From Thermomonas sp. (lineage in GTDB: Bacteria; Pseudomonadota; Gammaproteobacteria; Xanthomonadales; Xanthomonadaceae), in assembly GCF_029945965.1 (NCBI RefSeq), contig NZ_JAQSDO010000002.1, positions 1-64,000 on the forward strand: a stretch of DNA of 64,000 bases. The letters are read 5' to 3'. The notes beneath the pieces were generated by a model, which had not been told where the DNA came from, did no database searches, and was given only the letters and a program-made list of their open reading frames with translations. Of the stretch, positions 15,750 through 24,354 are shown in pieces. Each line of letters begins with the position of its first letter. Position 1 is the stretch's first letter. Made by a program: the position numbers and the translations under genes.

Positions 15750-16871
15750 ATGGACAAAACCATACCCCGCAATGCAGCCACCGTCGCTGTGACTCGTGAC
15801 GGCCCCTCCGGCCTCGAAACGCTGCTCCTTCAGCGCGCAGATCGCGGCGACCATAACAGCGGCGCCTGGGTGTTCCCCGGCGGGCTGGTCGATGCAGCGG
15901 ACGCCGATGTACCTGTTAGCGGCCTGTCGGACGAACAGGCAAACGCCACTCTCGCTGTGGAACAAGGCGGGCTCGCGTTCTACGTGGCCGCGATCCGCGA
16001 ATGCCTGGAGGAAGCGGGTCTGCTCTTCGCCACAGACGGCATAGGCCAAGGCGTTCACCTGAGGAGTGACGCCGGGGCGCGCCTACTCGATCTGCGTCCA
16101 GCGCTTCAATCCGGCACCGCCTCGATGGCAGAAGCCTGCCGCGAGCTGCAGCTGCGCCTCGCTGCGGACCAGCTTTTTTATGTCGCGCACTGGCTAACCC
16201 CGGTGGGGCGCACGAAGCGCTTCGACACCCGCTTCTTCGTGGCCATCGTGCCGCAGGGACAGGAGAGCGCACACGACCAGGTGGAAACGCTGGACCACAT
16301 CTGGATCCGTCCTTCGGCTGCCCTCGCACCTGAAAACACCCGGCGCCTGATGACACCGACGCGCGCCGTGCTGGAACTGCTTACGCGTTTCGCGGACACG
16401 GCAGCCCTCGTCGAATGGGGGGGGTCATCACGCGAAGTTATGCGCGTGCTGCCGCGCCTTGCCACTGGGGAGTCCGGCCAGCGTCCCGTCCTGCCGCATG
16501 AGGCGCCTTGGGAGGAAATCGGTCTGATCGATCCCGAGGGCAAAGGCACCGCCTGGTGCGAGCCGCGCGCCAACGTTCCGGTCCGGCTTTCGTCGACGCT
16601 GTGGCGCGTGATGGCCACGAACGGCGCGAACACCTATATCGTCGGCACCGAAGAGTGCGTGGTCGTCGCGCCGGCAAGCGCAGCCCGGGCCCACCTCGAC
16701 GCCGTCATCGCCGCACTGGCAGGACGCCTGACCACCGTCATTTGCGATGATGAGGATCAAATTGCAGCCGCTGAACAGCTGCAGCGACTCACCGGCGCCG
16801 CGCTAGTCATCGCACCGCGGCGCGGCTTCCTGCGGCTCCTCACCGCTTCCTCCCCAGGAAACAAGCCATGA
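15750..16871 (+). CDS. NUDT19-like Nudix hydrolase with a vestigial metallo-beta-lactamase-like tail
   Basis: The 373-residue protein begins at ATG 15750 (a TTG at 15717 is possible). The Nudix box is split: GAWVFPGGLVDAAD, then an insertion of about 40 residues, then REcLEEAGLLF. This arrangement is typical of NUDT8/NUDT19 and related CoA diphosphatases, which cleave CoA or acyl-CoA. From about residue 270 the sequence resembles the start of a metallo-beta-lactamase domain (GANTYIVG, then AHLDAVIAAL), but the expected THxHxDH metal site reads ICDDEDQI and the protein stops soon after. The stop overlaps the next start by four bases, so it heads an acyl-CoA operon. Confidence 0.82.
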   Translation: MDKTIPRNAATVAVTRDGPSGLETLLLQRADRGDHNSGAWVFPGGLVDAADADVPVSGLSDEQANATLAVEQGGLAFYVAAIRECLEEAGLLFATDGIGQGVHLRSDAGARLLDLRPALQSGTASMAEACRELQLRLAADQLFYVAHWLTPVGRTKRFDTRFFVAIVPQGQESAHDQVETLDHIWIRPSAALAPENTRRLMTPTRAVLELLTRFADTAALVEWGGSSREVMRVLPRLATGESGQRPVLPHEAPWEEIGLIDPEGKGTAWCEPRANVPVRLSSTLWRVMATNGANTYIVGTEECVVVAPASAARAHLDAVIAALAGRLTTVICDDEDQIAAAEQLQRLTGAALVIAPRRGFLRLLTASSPGNKP

Positions 16872-17980
16872 AAAACCGCCTCTGCGAGATGTTCGGCATC
16901 GAAGTACCGATCTTCGCATTTTCCCACTGTCGCGACGTTGTGGTCGAAGTGTCCCGTGCCGGTGGCCTGGGTGTCCTCGGCATGGCGCGCATGAGTGCCG
17001 AGCGTGTTCATGAGGAGCTGACATGGATCGACGAGCACATCGGCGGCAAACCCTACGGCGTCGACATCCTGAACCCTGCAAGCTACGAGGACTTCGGTGA
17101 CCGCAAGTTCGATCCCGAGCGCCTGTTTCCGCAGGAACACCGCGATTTCGTGCGCAAAATGCTCGACGAAGCCGGAATCCCGCCTCTGCCGACCGCCGAT
17201 GCCGACCGCATCATGAAGGCGATGGTAGGCGAGTTCACATTCACGCCCGCCGAGAGCGCGAAGATGCTCGACGTCGCTTTCCGGCACCCGATTAAGCTAA
17301 TCGTCAACGCGCTTGGCTCGCCCTCGAAGGAGCTTGTCGAGCGGGCCCACGCGAAGGGCGTGAAGATCGCGGCGATGGCTGGCGCCCCCAAGCACGCGCT
17401 GCGCCACAAGGAAGCGGGCTGCGATTTCGTTATCGCCGTCGGCACCGAGGCCGGCGGGCATACAGGCAGCACCACCTCGATGGTGCTGTGGCCGCGAGTT
17501 GTCGATGCGGTGGCGCCGATGCCCGTGCTCGGTGCTGGCGGCGTCGGCCGGGGCCGTCAGATGGCGGCCGCACTGGCGCTCGGCTGCGAGGGCGTGTGGT
17601 GCGGCTCGGTCTGGCTCAAGACGCGCGAGAGCGAAGTGACGCCCGAGATCAAGCAAAAGATGTTCGAAGCTGGATCCGAGGATGCTGTTCTCACCCGCAC
17701 CGTCACTGGCAAACCCTGCCGCACCCTGCGCAGCAGCTTCACTGACGCGTGGGAACAGCCCGGCGCGCCCAAAACGCTGCCAGCGCCTCTGCAGGCCCTG
17801 CTGTGGTGGGGCCAGGGCCGCACGCGCGTCGAGCGTGTGCGAGCAAAGGAATTCCTCACCTATCCTGTCGGCCAGATCGTAGGCGACATGACCGAAGAAA
17901 CGTCCGTGCGCAATGTCATCCACGACATGCTGCTCGAATTGTCCGAATCCAAGGAGCGGCTGGATGGCCTGCTCGATTGA
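16868..17980 (+). CDS. Nitronate monooxygenase-family flavoprotein
   Basis: A 370-residue TIM-barrel FMN protein of the nitronate monooxygenase / enoyl-reductase-like family. Family landmarks are PIFAFSHCRDVVVEVSRAGG near the start, IVNALG, the central VGTEAGGHTG FMN-binding block, and VLGAGGVGRGRQMAAALALG for phosphate binding. Several relatives oxidise nitroalkanes; others act in unrelated acyl-CoA pathways, so the substrate is open. It overlaps the Nudix gene by four bases and sits 13 bases before the CitE-like lyase gene. Confidence 0.85.
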   Translation: MKNRLCEMFGIEVPIFAFSHCRDVVVEVSRAGGLGVLGMARMSAERVHEELTWIDEHIGGKPYGVDILNPASYEDFGDRKFDPERLFPQEHRDFVRKMLDEAGIPPLPTADADRIMKAMVGEFTFTPAESAKMLDVAFRHPIKLIVNALGSPSKELVERAHAKGVKIAAMAGAPKHALRHKEAGCDFVIAVGTEAGGHTGSTTSMVLWPRVVDAVAPMPVLGAGGVGRGRQMAAALALGCEGVWCGSVWLKTRESEVTPEIKQKMFEAGSEDAVLTRTVTGKPCRTLRSSFTDAWEQPGAPKTLPAPLQALLWWGQGRTRVERVRAKEFLTYPVGQIVGDMTEETSVRNVIHDMLLELSESKERLDGLLD

Positions 17981-17993
17981 AAGTCGAAAACAC

Positions 17994-18878
17994 ATGATGA
18001 TGATCCGAAGCCTCTTCTTCGCGCCCGCAAACCGGGCCGACCTCGTTGCCAAGTTTCCGCGATTTCCGGCCGACTGCTACGTCGTGGATCTGGAAGACGG
18101 CACGCCGCTGGCCGAGAAGGAACCCGCGCGCGCTGGGCTGGCCGCAATGGTGGCGGCAGCTCGCAAGCAGTCGGTGGGCGGCCTACTGACCGTGCGGGTG
18201 AACGAGCCCGAATCGGACCAGTACCTTGAGGACCTGGACGCCGCACTGCGCGCCGATGTCGATGGGATCGTCATTCCCAAGCTGGAACAGGTCGAGCAGC
18301 TCTATCCGGCGCTGCACCTCATGCGTCGCCTCGATCGCGATGCGCCGCGCGCGGCGCCGCGCTTCATCGTGGGTGGCATCGAGTCGATCACCGGCGTGAC
18401 CAATTCGGCGGCGCTATGCGCCGCGCATCCGGCCATCGCCGCCGTCTACTTCGGCGCGGAAGACCTGGCGAGCGACCTCGGCGCCCGCCGCACTGCCGAT
18501 TCGGCGGAAGTGGCCTATGCGCGCTCTCGCGTGCTGTTGCACGCAAAGGCAGCCCGCATTTTGGCGCTTGACCAGGCAGTGCTGGAGATCCGCGACGACA
18601 ACCATTTCGAGCGCGACGCCACCACGGGCCGCGACATGGGCTACGACGGCAAGATCTGCCTGCTGCCGCGCCAGCTCGAGGTGGCTAACCGGGTGTTCCG
18701 TCCCAGCGACGCAGAACTCGACCACGCGCGCCGCCTCATCGCACGCTACGAGGAAGCGATGGCCCGCGGCATCGGCACCATCGATTTCGAAGGCAAGATG
18801 GTCGACGGTCCGCTCCTGAAGCGCGCACAGCGTATGGTCGGGTTCGCCGAGGCGCTGGCCGCGCGGGGGACGAAATGA
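17994..18878 (+). CDS. CitE-type CoA-ester lyase (HpcH/HpaI family)
   Basis: A 294-residue aldolase-type lyase starting at the first of three ATG codons at 17994. FAPANRADLVAKFPRFPADC, VVDLEDGTP, GIVIPKLE, IESITGV and AVYFGAEDLASDLGARR are the landmarks of CitE, malyl-CoA and citramalyl-CoA lyases, including Mg-binding acidic residues. Such enzymes cleave a 3-hydroxyacyl-CoA to acetyl-CoA or pyruvate plus a smaller product. Lying beside MaoC hydratases and CoA-transferases, it would suit the last step of branched dicarboxylate breakdown (inference). The stop overlaps the next start by four bases. Confidence 0.88.
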   Translation: MMMIRSLFFAPANRADLVAKFPRFPADCYVVDLEDGTPLAEKEPARAGLAAMVAAARKQSVGGLLTVRVNEPESDQYLEDLDAALRADVDGIVIPKLEQVEQLYPALHLMRRLDRDAPRAAPRFIVGGIESITGVTNSAALCAAHPAIAAVYFGAEDLASDLGARRTADSAEVAYARSRVLLHAKAARILALDQAVLEIRDDNHFERDATTGRDMGYDGKICLLPRQLEVANRVFRPSDAELDHARRLIARYEEAMARGIGTIDFEGKMVDGPLLKRAQRMVGFAEALAARGTK

Positions 18879-20143
18879 TCCGCATCGCCCCCTCCGACCT
18901 CGACCTGCGCGAGTGGATCCGCAAGGGCGATCACATCCTCGTTGCGCAAGGAACGGCCGAGCCGCAGACGCTTACCGAAAAGCTCGTCGAACAACGCGCC
19001 GAACTCGGTGGCGTGAACACCTTCCTCTGCGCCATGTTTTCCGGGACCTTCCAGCCCGATGCGGTGGACGGCCTCGGCCTGCGCGGCATCGGCGGTGTCG
19101 GCACCAACCGCCGCCTGATCAAGGCCGGCCGGATGCGCGTCATCCCGGCGCATGTCTCGCAGATCCCCGCGTTCATCGAAAGCGGCGCAATCGGCTGTGA
19201 CGTGGCGTTCGTGCAAGTCAGCCCGCCTGACGAGAACGGCCGGTACAGCCTCGGCCTGGCGGCGGACTACACGCGCATCGCCGTGGACAAGGCCAGGATC
19301 GTCATCGCCGAAATGAACCGGCAGGTGCCGCAGTCGCTCTGCGACGGCGCCCTGACCGAAGCCGACATCGACGTGCTGGTCGAGACGGACCGCCCGCTCA
19401 TGGAGCTGCCGTCGGCCGCCGTTGGCGACCTCGAGCGGCAGATCGCCGTCCACGTGGACCGTTTCATTCCCGACCGGGCGACGCTGCAGGTGGGGATCGG
19501 CGCCATCCCCGAGGCCATCATCGCGATGCTGTCCAGCCGCAAGGACCTGGGCATCCATTCCGGCATGGTGGGCGACTCGGTCGTGGACCTGATGGAATCC
19601 GGCGTCGTCACCAACGCATACAAGGAGATCGACCGCGGGCTCACGGTGAGCGGCGTCCTCTTCGGAACGCGCGACAAGCTCTATCGCTTCGCGCACCGCA
19701 ACCCGGCGCTGCGCCTCAAGCCCATTCCCTATACGCATGGCGCGGCCGTGCTGTCGCAGCTCTCGCGCTTCATTTCCGTCAACTCCGCCGTCGAGGTGGA
19801 CCTGACGGGCCAGGTGAACGCCGAACTGGCTGGCGGCGACTATGTGGGCGCGGTCGGCGGGCAGGTCGACTACGTGCGGGCCGCTGGCCAGTCACCGGGC
19901 GGCGCGTCGATCATTGCCTTCCCGAGCGCCGCCAAGGGCGGCACGGTGCCGCGCATCGTTGCCAGGCTGGGCGGCCCGGTCACGACGGCGCGCGCGGATG
20001 TAGACATCATCGCCACCGAGAACGGCGCCGTGCGGTTGCGCGGCCTGGACCTGCAACAGCGGGTCCGCGCGATGATCGATCTGGCCGCACCCGACCACCG
20101 CGAGGCGCTGGCCCGAGAAGCGCGCGAGCTGTACGGTACCTGA
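18875..20143 (+). CDS. Family I CoA-transferase (acetyl-CoA hydrolase / 4-hydroxybutyrate CoA-transferase type)
   Basis: A 422-residue CoA-transferase related to Cat1/Cat2. Key segments: GDHILVAQGTAEPQTL, LQVGIGAIPEAIIAML for CoA binding, GMVGDSVVDLMESGVV, SVNSAVEVDLTGQVNAE with the likely catalytic Glu, and the glycine-rich GGQVDYVRAAGQSPGG. These enzymes move CoA between a donor thioester and a carboxylate through a glutamyl-CoA intermediate. It ends the Nudix-NMO-CitE-CoA-transferase operon. A 188-base convergent gap with no clear terminator follows. Confidence 0.88.
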   Translation: MIRIAPSDLDLREWIRKGDHILVAQGTAEPQTLTEKLVEQRAELGGVNTFLCAMFSGTFQPDAVDGLGLRGIGGVGTNRRLIKAGRMRVIPAHVSQIPAFIESGAIGCDVAFVQVSPPDENGRYSLGLAADYTRIAVDKARIVIAEMNRQVPQSLCDGALTEADIDVLVETDRPLMELPSAAVGDLERQIAVHVDRFIPDRATLQVGIGAIPEAIIAMLSSRKDLGIHSGMVGDSVVDLMESGVVTNAYKEIDRGLTVSGVLFGTRDKLYRFAHRNPALRLKPIPYTHGAAVLSQLSRFISVNSAVEVDLTGQVNAELAGGDYVGAVGGQVDYVRAAGQSPGGASIIAFPSAAKGGTVPRIVARLGGPVTTARADVDIIATENGAVRLRGLDLQQRVRAMIDLAAPDHREALAREARELYGT

Positions 20144-20331
20144 CGGCCGACCAGGAACTGCGGACAGGCTTGGTACGACACCCCGACAATAGCGAAACAT
20201 CAAAACGCGTCTTCAGGCCCATGGCCGCATTGCCACCCTTGTCAAGGCGCCCGGCCTTCGCTGCGGCTTGGTCTTGCCCTGCGCACGAAGCCATCGCTTT
20301 GTTCTTGTTTCACTACTTTCGAGTTGCCTCA

Positions 20332-21123
20332 CTAGTCGTCGCCAAACACCGGTTTGCGCTTTTCAACGAAGGCGTTCACGGCTTCGACGTGCTGCGGTGT
20401 CTTGTGCGCTAGTGCCTGGAAGCCCGCCGACATTTCCAACAGGCTTTCCAGCCGCATGTGCTGGCCCTCGCGCAACAGCCGCTTGCTCAGCCGCAGCGCG
20501 CCGCCCGGGTTCGCGGCGATGCGGTTGGCCAGCGAGCGCGCCTCGTCCATCAGCCGGTCCGCCGGAACAACTAGCGACACTAGCCCGCATGCGAGCGCTT
20601 CCGCCGCGCTGACCGCATCGCCGGTGAAGGTCATCTCCGCTGCCTTCGACATTCCGACAACACGTGGCAGCAACCATGCACCCCCGTCTCCGGGGATGAG
20701 ACCCACTTTCACAAAGCTTTCCGAAAAGGACGCCGCCTCAGAGGCGATGCGGATGTCGCACATGCAGGTGAGGTCGCAGCCGGCGCCGATCGCTGGGCCG
20801 TTCACTGCGGCGATGGTCGGCACGTCCAGGTTGTAGAGAGCGGTGGCCACGCGCTGGATACCCTCGCGGTACCACGTTCTCAGCGCCGCGGGCGACGCAT
20901 CGAACAGCTCCTGCATGTGCTTGAGGTTACCGCCCGACGAGAACACCGTGCCTGTGGCCGTCAGGATGACGACGCGCACCGAAGCATCCCTGGCGATGCG
21001 CTCGCAAGCCTCGAAGAACTCCTGGGGAGCGTTGTTGCCGGTAAGTGCGTTGCGCGTTTGCGGTGAGTTCATCGTCAAGGTGACGACGGGACCCGATTGT
21101 TCGTAAAGAAGGAAGGCAGTCAC
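20332..21123 (-). CDS. Enoyl-CoA hydratase/isomerase (crotonase family)
   Basis: A 263-residue crotonase. The start is taken as GTG at 21123, which overlaps the upstream acyl-CoA dehydrogenase stop by four bases; a longer reading from 21252 adds non-homologous sequence. The oxyanion-hole segments are VVILTATGTVFSSGGNLKHM and NGPAIGAGCDLTCMCDIRIA. The second glutamate region reads ESFVKVGLIPGDGGAWLLPR, giving one of the two hydratase Glu positions as Asp or Gly, so isomerase or hydrolase activity cannot be excluded. Last gene of the 31037-20332 minus-strand series. Confidence 0.85.
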   Translation of the reverse strand: MTAFLLYEQSGPVVTLTMNSPQTRNALTGNNAPQEFFEACERIARDASVRVVILTATGTVFSSGGNLKHMQELFDASPAALRTWYREGIQRVATALYNLDVPTIAAVNGPAIGAGCDLTCMCDIRIASEAASFSESFVKVGLIPGDGGAWLLPRVVGMSKAAEMTFTGDAVSAAEALACGLVSLVVPADRLMDEARSLANRIAANPGGALRLSKRLLREGQHMRLESLLEMSAGFQALAHKTPQHVEAVNAFVEKRKPVFGDD

Positions 21124-22136
21124 ACGAAGATCTCCTCGTTGGCGGGAATGATGCTGGCGCGCATGAATTCCAGCGCGCCACGGCAGTCGGCAATAAAGGC
21201 ACGTCCAAGTTCGAGGTTCCAGTGCCGCTCGGAACCGAAGTCGGCGCGCCACTCGTGGATGCGCCGGGTGAAGAGTTGCAGGTCGAGTTCGGAGGTAACG
21301 CCGATGGCGCCATGGATCGCATGCGCCATCGGCGCTGCCAGAGCCGCGGCCTCGCTCGCCCGGGCCTTTCCTGTCGCGGCGCGCAGGGGCTCGGGCAGGC
21401 AGCCTTCGGAAGTACAGCCGATCTGCGCTGCCATCCGGGTCGCCGCCACGTTCTCAGCCAGGACGGCGAGCTGGTGCTGGATCGCCTGAAATCTGCCGAT
21501 CGGCTTGCCGAACTGCACCCGGTCGTTCGCGAATGCGACAGTCATCGCCAGCACGCGTTCCATCGCACCGGCGAGCTGTGCTGCCGTAATCGCCGCCCCT
21601 GCCGCCATCCAGTCGACGCTGGAGTCGGCGCGGATGGTTTCGGCGGGCAACGCGTCCCAGTGAAAATCCGCACGCAGGCTGCCGTGGATACCGCTCGGCT
21701 CGCGCCGGGCCGCAGCCACCGGCAATAACAGCCAGCCAGCACCTTGCGACAGCGCAACCCATTGCGTCGTCATCCCGCAGGGCACCTGATGGGCATGCAC
21801 ACCGTCTTGCGCAAGGGATTCGACACGCGCCGCAATCGTGATTGGCCCTGCCGGCGCGCTGGCGCCCACCTGCGCGAGCAAGGCCCGCACAAGCATCGTC
21901 GCAGCCACAGGCACGGGCAACACCGAAGCGCCCGCCGCCACGAGCAGCTCAAAGGCCTGGGCCAGCGAGAGTCCCGCGCCGCCTGCCGTCTCAGGCACCA
22001 TGGCATCGAGAAAGCCCGAGTCCTCGAGCCTCTCCCACGATGCGTCCGCGTTCCTGCCGGCCTCGATGGCGCGTACTGTCGTCAAGGGGAATACATCGGC
22101 AAGAAGACGCTCGAAAGGCGCTGTCAGATCGTTCAT
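21120..22136 (-). CDS. Acyl-CoA dehydrogenase, short partner subunit
   Basis: A 338-residue acyl-CoA dehydrogenase-like protein with reduced N-terminal and middle domains but an intact C-terminal helical domain: RVQFGKPIGRFQAIQHQLA and HAIHGAIGVTSELDLQLFTR. It overlaps the 383-residue dehydrogenase on its left and the hydratase on its right by four bases each. Such adjacent unequal pairs (for example ChsE-type) form alpha2beta2 heterotetramers in which each partner supplies part of the FAD and catalytic site. Heteromerisation is inferred from family and gene order. Confidence 0.82.
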   Translation of the reverse strand: MNDLTAPFERLLADVFPLTTVRAIEAGRNADASWERLEDSGFLDAMVPETAGGAGLSLAQAFELLVAAGASVLPVPVAATMLVRALLAQVGASAPAGPITIAARVESLAQDGVHAHQVPCGMTTQWVALSQGAGWLLLPVAAARREPSGIHGSLRADFHWDALPAETIRADSSVDWMAAGAAITAAQLAGAMERVLAMTVAFANDRVQFGKPIGRFQAIQHQLAVLAENVAATRMAAQIGCTSEGCLPEPLRAATGKARASEAAALAAPMAHAIHGAIGVTSELDLQLFTRRIHEWRADFGSERHWNLELGRAFIADCRGALEFMRASIIPANEEIFV

Positions 22137-23284
22137 CGCAACCCCAAGCCGCGTGCAATCAGCCCGCGCAAGACTTCGCGGGTGCCGCCGCGCAGTGAAA
22201 AAGTCGGTGCGAACTGTGTCACGTAGGCAAGCGTGCGCATCAGCGCCGGCGAAGCCACGTGGCGCGTGTCGCTGGCGATCGCATCGGCAATCGCGATCGG
22301 GATGTACTGCTCGAGCTCGGTGCCCAAGTCCTTCACCAAGGAGGCCTCGGTCATCGGGCTGCCCCCCGCACCGATCCGCGCGGTCACTGCCACGGACATG
22401 GAGCGCAGCGACGCCAGGTGGCCGACCATGCGGCCGGCCAAGGCCAACGCCTGCTCGTCCGGGGCCTGCATCTGGCGCAGGTGATCGATCCAGGTGTCGA
22501 GCAGCACCATGCTGGAGTAGAGACGCTCCGGGCCGCTGCGCTCGAGCGCCAGTTCGGCATTGACCTGCTTCCAGCCGGAGCCTTCATCGCCGATCAGGGC
22601 CTCGTGCGGCAACTCCACATCGTCGAAGAACACCTCGCTGAAGTGGCGGTCGCCGGTGAGGTCCTGGATCGGGCGAACCGTGACACCTGGCGCCTTCATG
22701 TCGACCAGCAGCTGCGACAAGCCGACCTGCCGGTCCGCGGGCGTGCCCGAGGTCCGCACGAGTGCGATCATCCAGTGCGAGTGGTCGGCGTTGGTCGTCC
22801 AGATCTTCTGGCCCTTCAGGCGCCAGCCGTCCTGCGTCGGCGTCGCCCTCGTCCCAACGCTAGCCAGGTCCGAACCGGACTGCGGCTCGCTCATGCCGAT
22901 GCAGAAGAAGAGCTCGCCTTTGCAGACGCGCGGCACGAAGAAGCGCTTCTGAGCCTCAGTGCCGAAGCGCAGCAGCATCGGGGCGCTCTGGCGCTCCGCG
23001 ATCCAGTGGGCCGAAACAGGCGCACCTTGCGCTAGCAGCTCCTCGACGAGCACGAACCGCGCGAACGCATCGCGCCCGCCGCCGCCGTATTCCTGCGGCA
23101 AGGCCATGCCGATCCAGCCGCGCTCGCCCAGGGCACGGCTGAAGTCCGCGTCGAAGCCGAGCCAGGAGCGCGCCCGCCGCTCGGGCGGCACGCCGCGCAG
23201 CTTCTCGTCGAGAAAGTTGCGGACTTCGGCGCGGAGGGCTTCCGCCTGCAGCGGCAAGGGCTGCAGGGACAAGGTCTCGATCAC
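22133..23284 (-). CDS. Acyl-CoA dehydrogenase, large partner subunit
   Basis: A 383-residue flavoprotein that would desaturate an acyl-CoA. The middle domain is typical: GMALPQEYGGGGRDAF, FFCIGMSEPQSGSDLASVGT and WRLKGQKIWTTNADHSHW for FAD and substrate contacts, then GVTVRPIQDLTGDRHFSEVF. A likely catalytic Glu lies in LALERSGPERLYSS. The C-terminal region lacks the usual RDA-type glutamate segment, fitting a heteromeric pair with the next gene. It starts three bases after the TRAP receptor stop. Confidence 0.87.
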   Translation of the reverse strand: MIETLSLQPLPLQAEALRAEVRNFLDEKLRGVPPERRARSWLGFDADFSRALGERGWIGMALPQEYGGGGRDAFARFVLVEELLAQGAPVSAHWIAERQSAPMLLRFGTEAQKRFFVPRVCKGELFFCIGMSEPQSGSDLASVGTRATPTQDGWRLKGQKIWTTNADHSHWMIALVRTSGTPADRQVGLSQLLVDMKAPGVTVRPIQDLTGDRHFSEVFFDDVELPHEALIGDEGSGWKQVNAELALERSGPERLYSSMVLLDTWIDHLRQMQAPDEQALALAGRMVGHLASLRSMSVAVTARIGAGGSPMTEASLVKDLGTELEQYIPIAIADAIASDTRHVASPALMRTLAYVTQFAPTFSLRGGTREVLRGLIARGLGLR

Positions 23285-23287
23285 GCC

Positions 23288-24310
23288 TTACTTCAGGCCG
23301 GCGCGGAAGGCATTGAGGATCTCGGTGCCCGACTTGCCGCGCTTGTCGAGCGTGTCGGCCCAGTCCTTGGCCACTTCCAGCGAGAGCGTCGACAGCGTCG
23401 CCTTGTCGGCGGCGGGCAGCGGCGTGAGCTTCACGCCGGCTGCCTTCACCTTCTCGATGTCGCCCGCTTCGTCCTTTTCCACCTGCAGGCAGACGCTCTT
23501 GGTGAACTGTTCGCCCATCGTGGTGAGTTCCTGCTGGACGGCCGGCGGCAGCGACTGGAAGCGCTTCTCGCTGATGACCCAGTTGGCCACGAAGGTTCCG
23601 AAGTTCTCGCCGATCGTGCCGGCCTTCGACAGCTTGTGGATGTCATAGGGCGGCAGGCTGTTGAACGGAAACAGGACGCCGTCGATGGTGCCGCGCGAGA
23701 GCGACTCATACACCTCGGGCGTGGGCATCAGCACCGGCACGGCCTTCATCTTCTTGAGCAGCAGTTCCTTGGCTGAGCCCGAAGCGCGAATCTTCATGCC
23801 CTCCACTTCCTTGAGCGTCGCGAACGGCTTGCGCGTGACCACTTGGTACGGTGGCAGTACGATCGTGAACAACAGGCGCACGCCGTTCGGCTCGAACTCC
23901 TTCTTGGACAGCGTGCCGCCCGGCTTCGCCAGGTTCCAGTACGCCATGGTTGCCATGCATGAGCCGGTGAACTCCAGGGGCAGTTCGGCCACGACGGACA
24001 GAGGCATCTTGTCCGACACGAAGCCCGGGGCGACATAGGCGATGTCGACCACGCCCGACTGTGTCAGCGCCAGCAGGTCCTTGGCCTTGCCCAGCTGTTC
24101 GGCCGGATAGTACTCGAACTCGTAGCCCTTGGCGGCCGGGTTGGCCTTCAGCCGCTCAATCATCGGCATCGTGAAGTACTTTGGCAGATAGTGACCGACC
24201 GGGAAAGAGTCGGCAATCTTGATCTTGACGGTCTGGGCGTTGGCCCCACCGGCGGCCAGGAGCACTGCGGCGGCGAGAGCCAGGGGCGCGTTGTGAATTA
24301 GCTTGGACAT
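23288..24310 (-). CDS. dctP: TRAP transporter solute-binding protein (DctP family)
   Basis: A 340-residue periplasmic receptor. The start at 24310 gives a clean signal peptide (HNAPLALAAAVLLAAGGANA, cleavage before QTVKIKIAD). Family landmarks include AEQLGKAKDLLALTQSGVVD, MKIRASGSAKELLLKKMKAV and SRGTIDGVLFPFNSLPPYDI. The membrane subunits lie just upstream on the same strand. The ligand should be an organic acid handled by the surrounding acyl-CoA genes, but it cannot be read from sequence. Confidence 0.92.
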   Translation of the reverse strand: MSKLIHNAPLALAAAVLLAAGGANAQTVKIKIADSFPVGHYLPKYFTMPMIERLKANPAAKGYEFEYYPAEQLGKAKDLLALTQSGVVDIAYVAPGFVSDKMPLSVVAELPLEFTGSCMATMAYWNLAKPGGTLSKKEFEPNGVRLLFTIVLPPYQVVTRKPFATLKEVEGMKIRASGSAKELLLKKMKAVPVLMPTPEVYESLSRGTIDGVLFPFNSLPPYDIHKLSKAGTIGENFGTFVANWVISEKRFQSLPPAVQQELTTMGEQFTKSVCLQVEKDEAGDIEKVKAAGVKLTPLPAADKATLSTLSLEVAKDWADTLDKRGKSGTEILNAFRAGLK

Positions 24311-24354
24311 GATGTAACCTTTCGTTTTGGGTAAGGAGAGATGGAGATCCGGCT

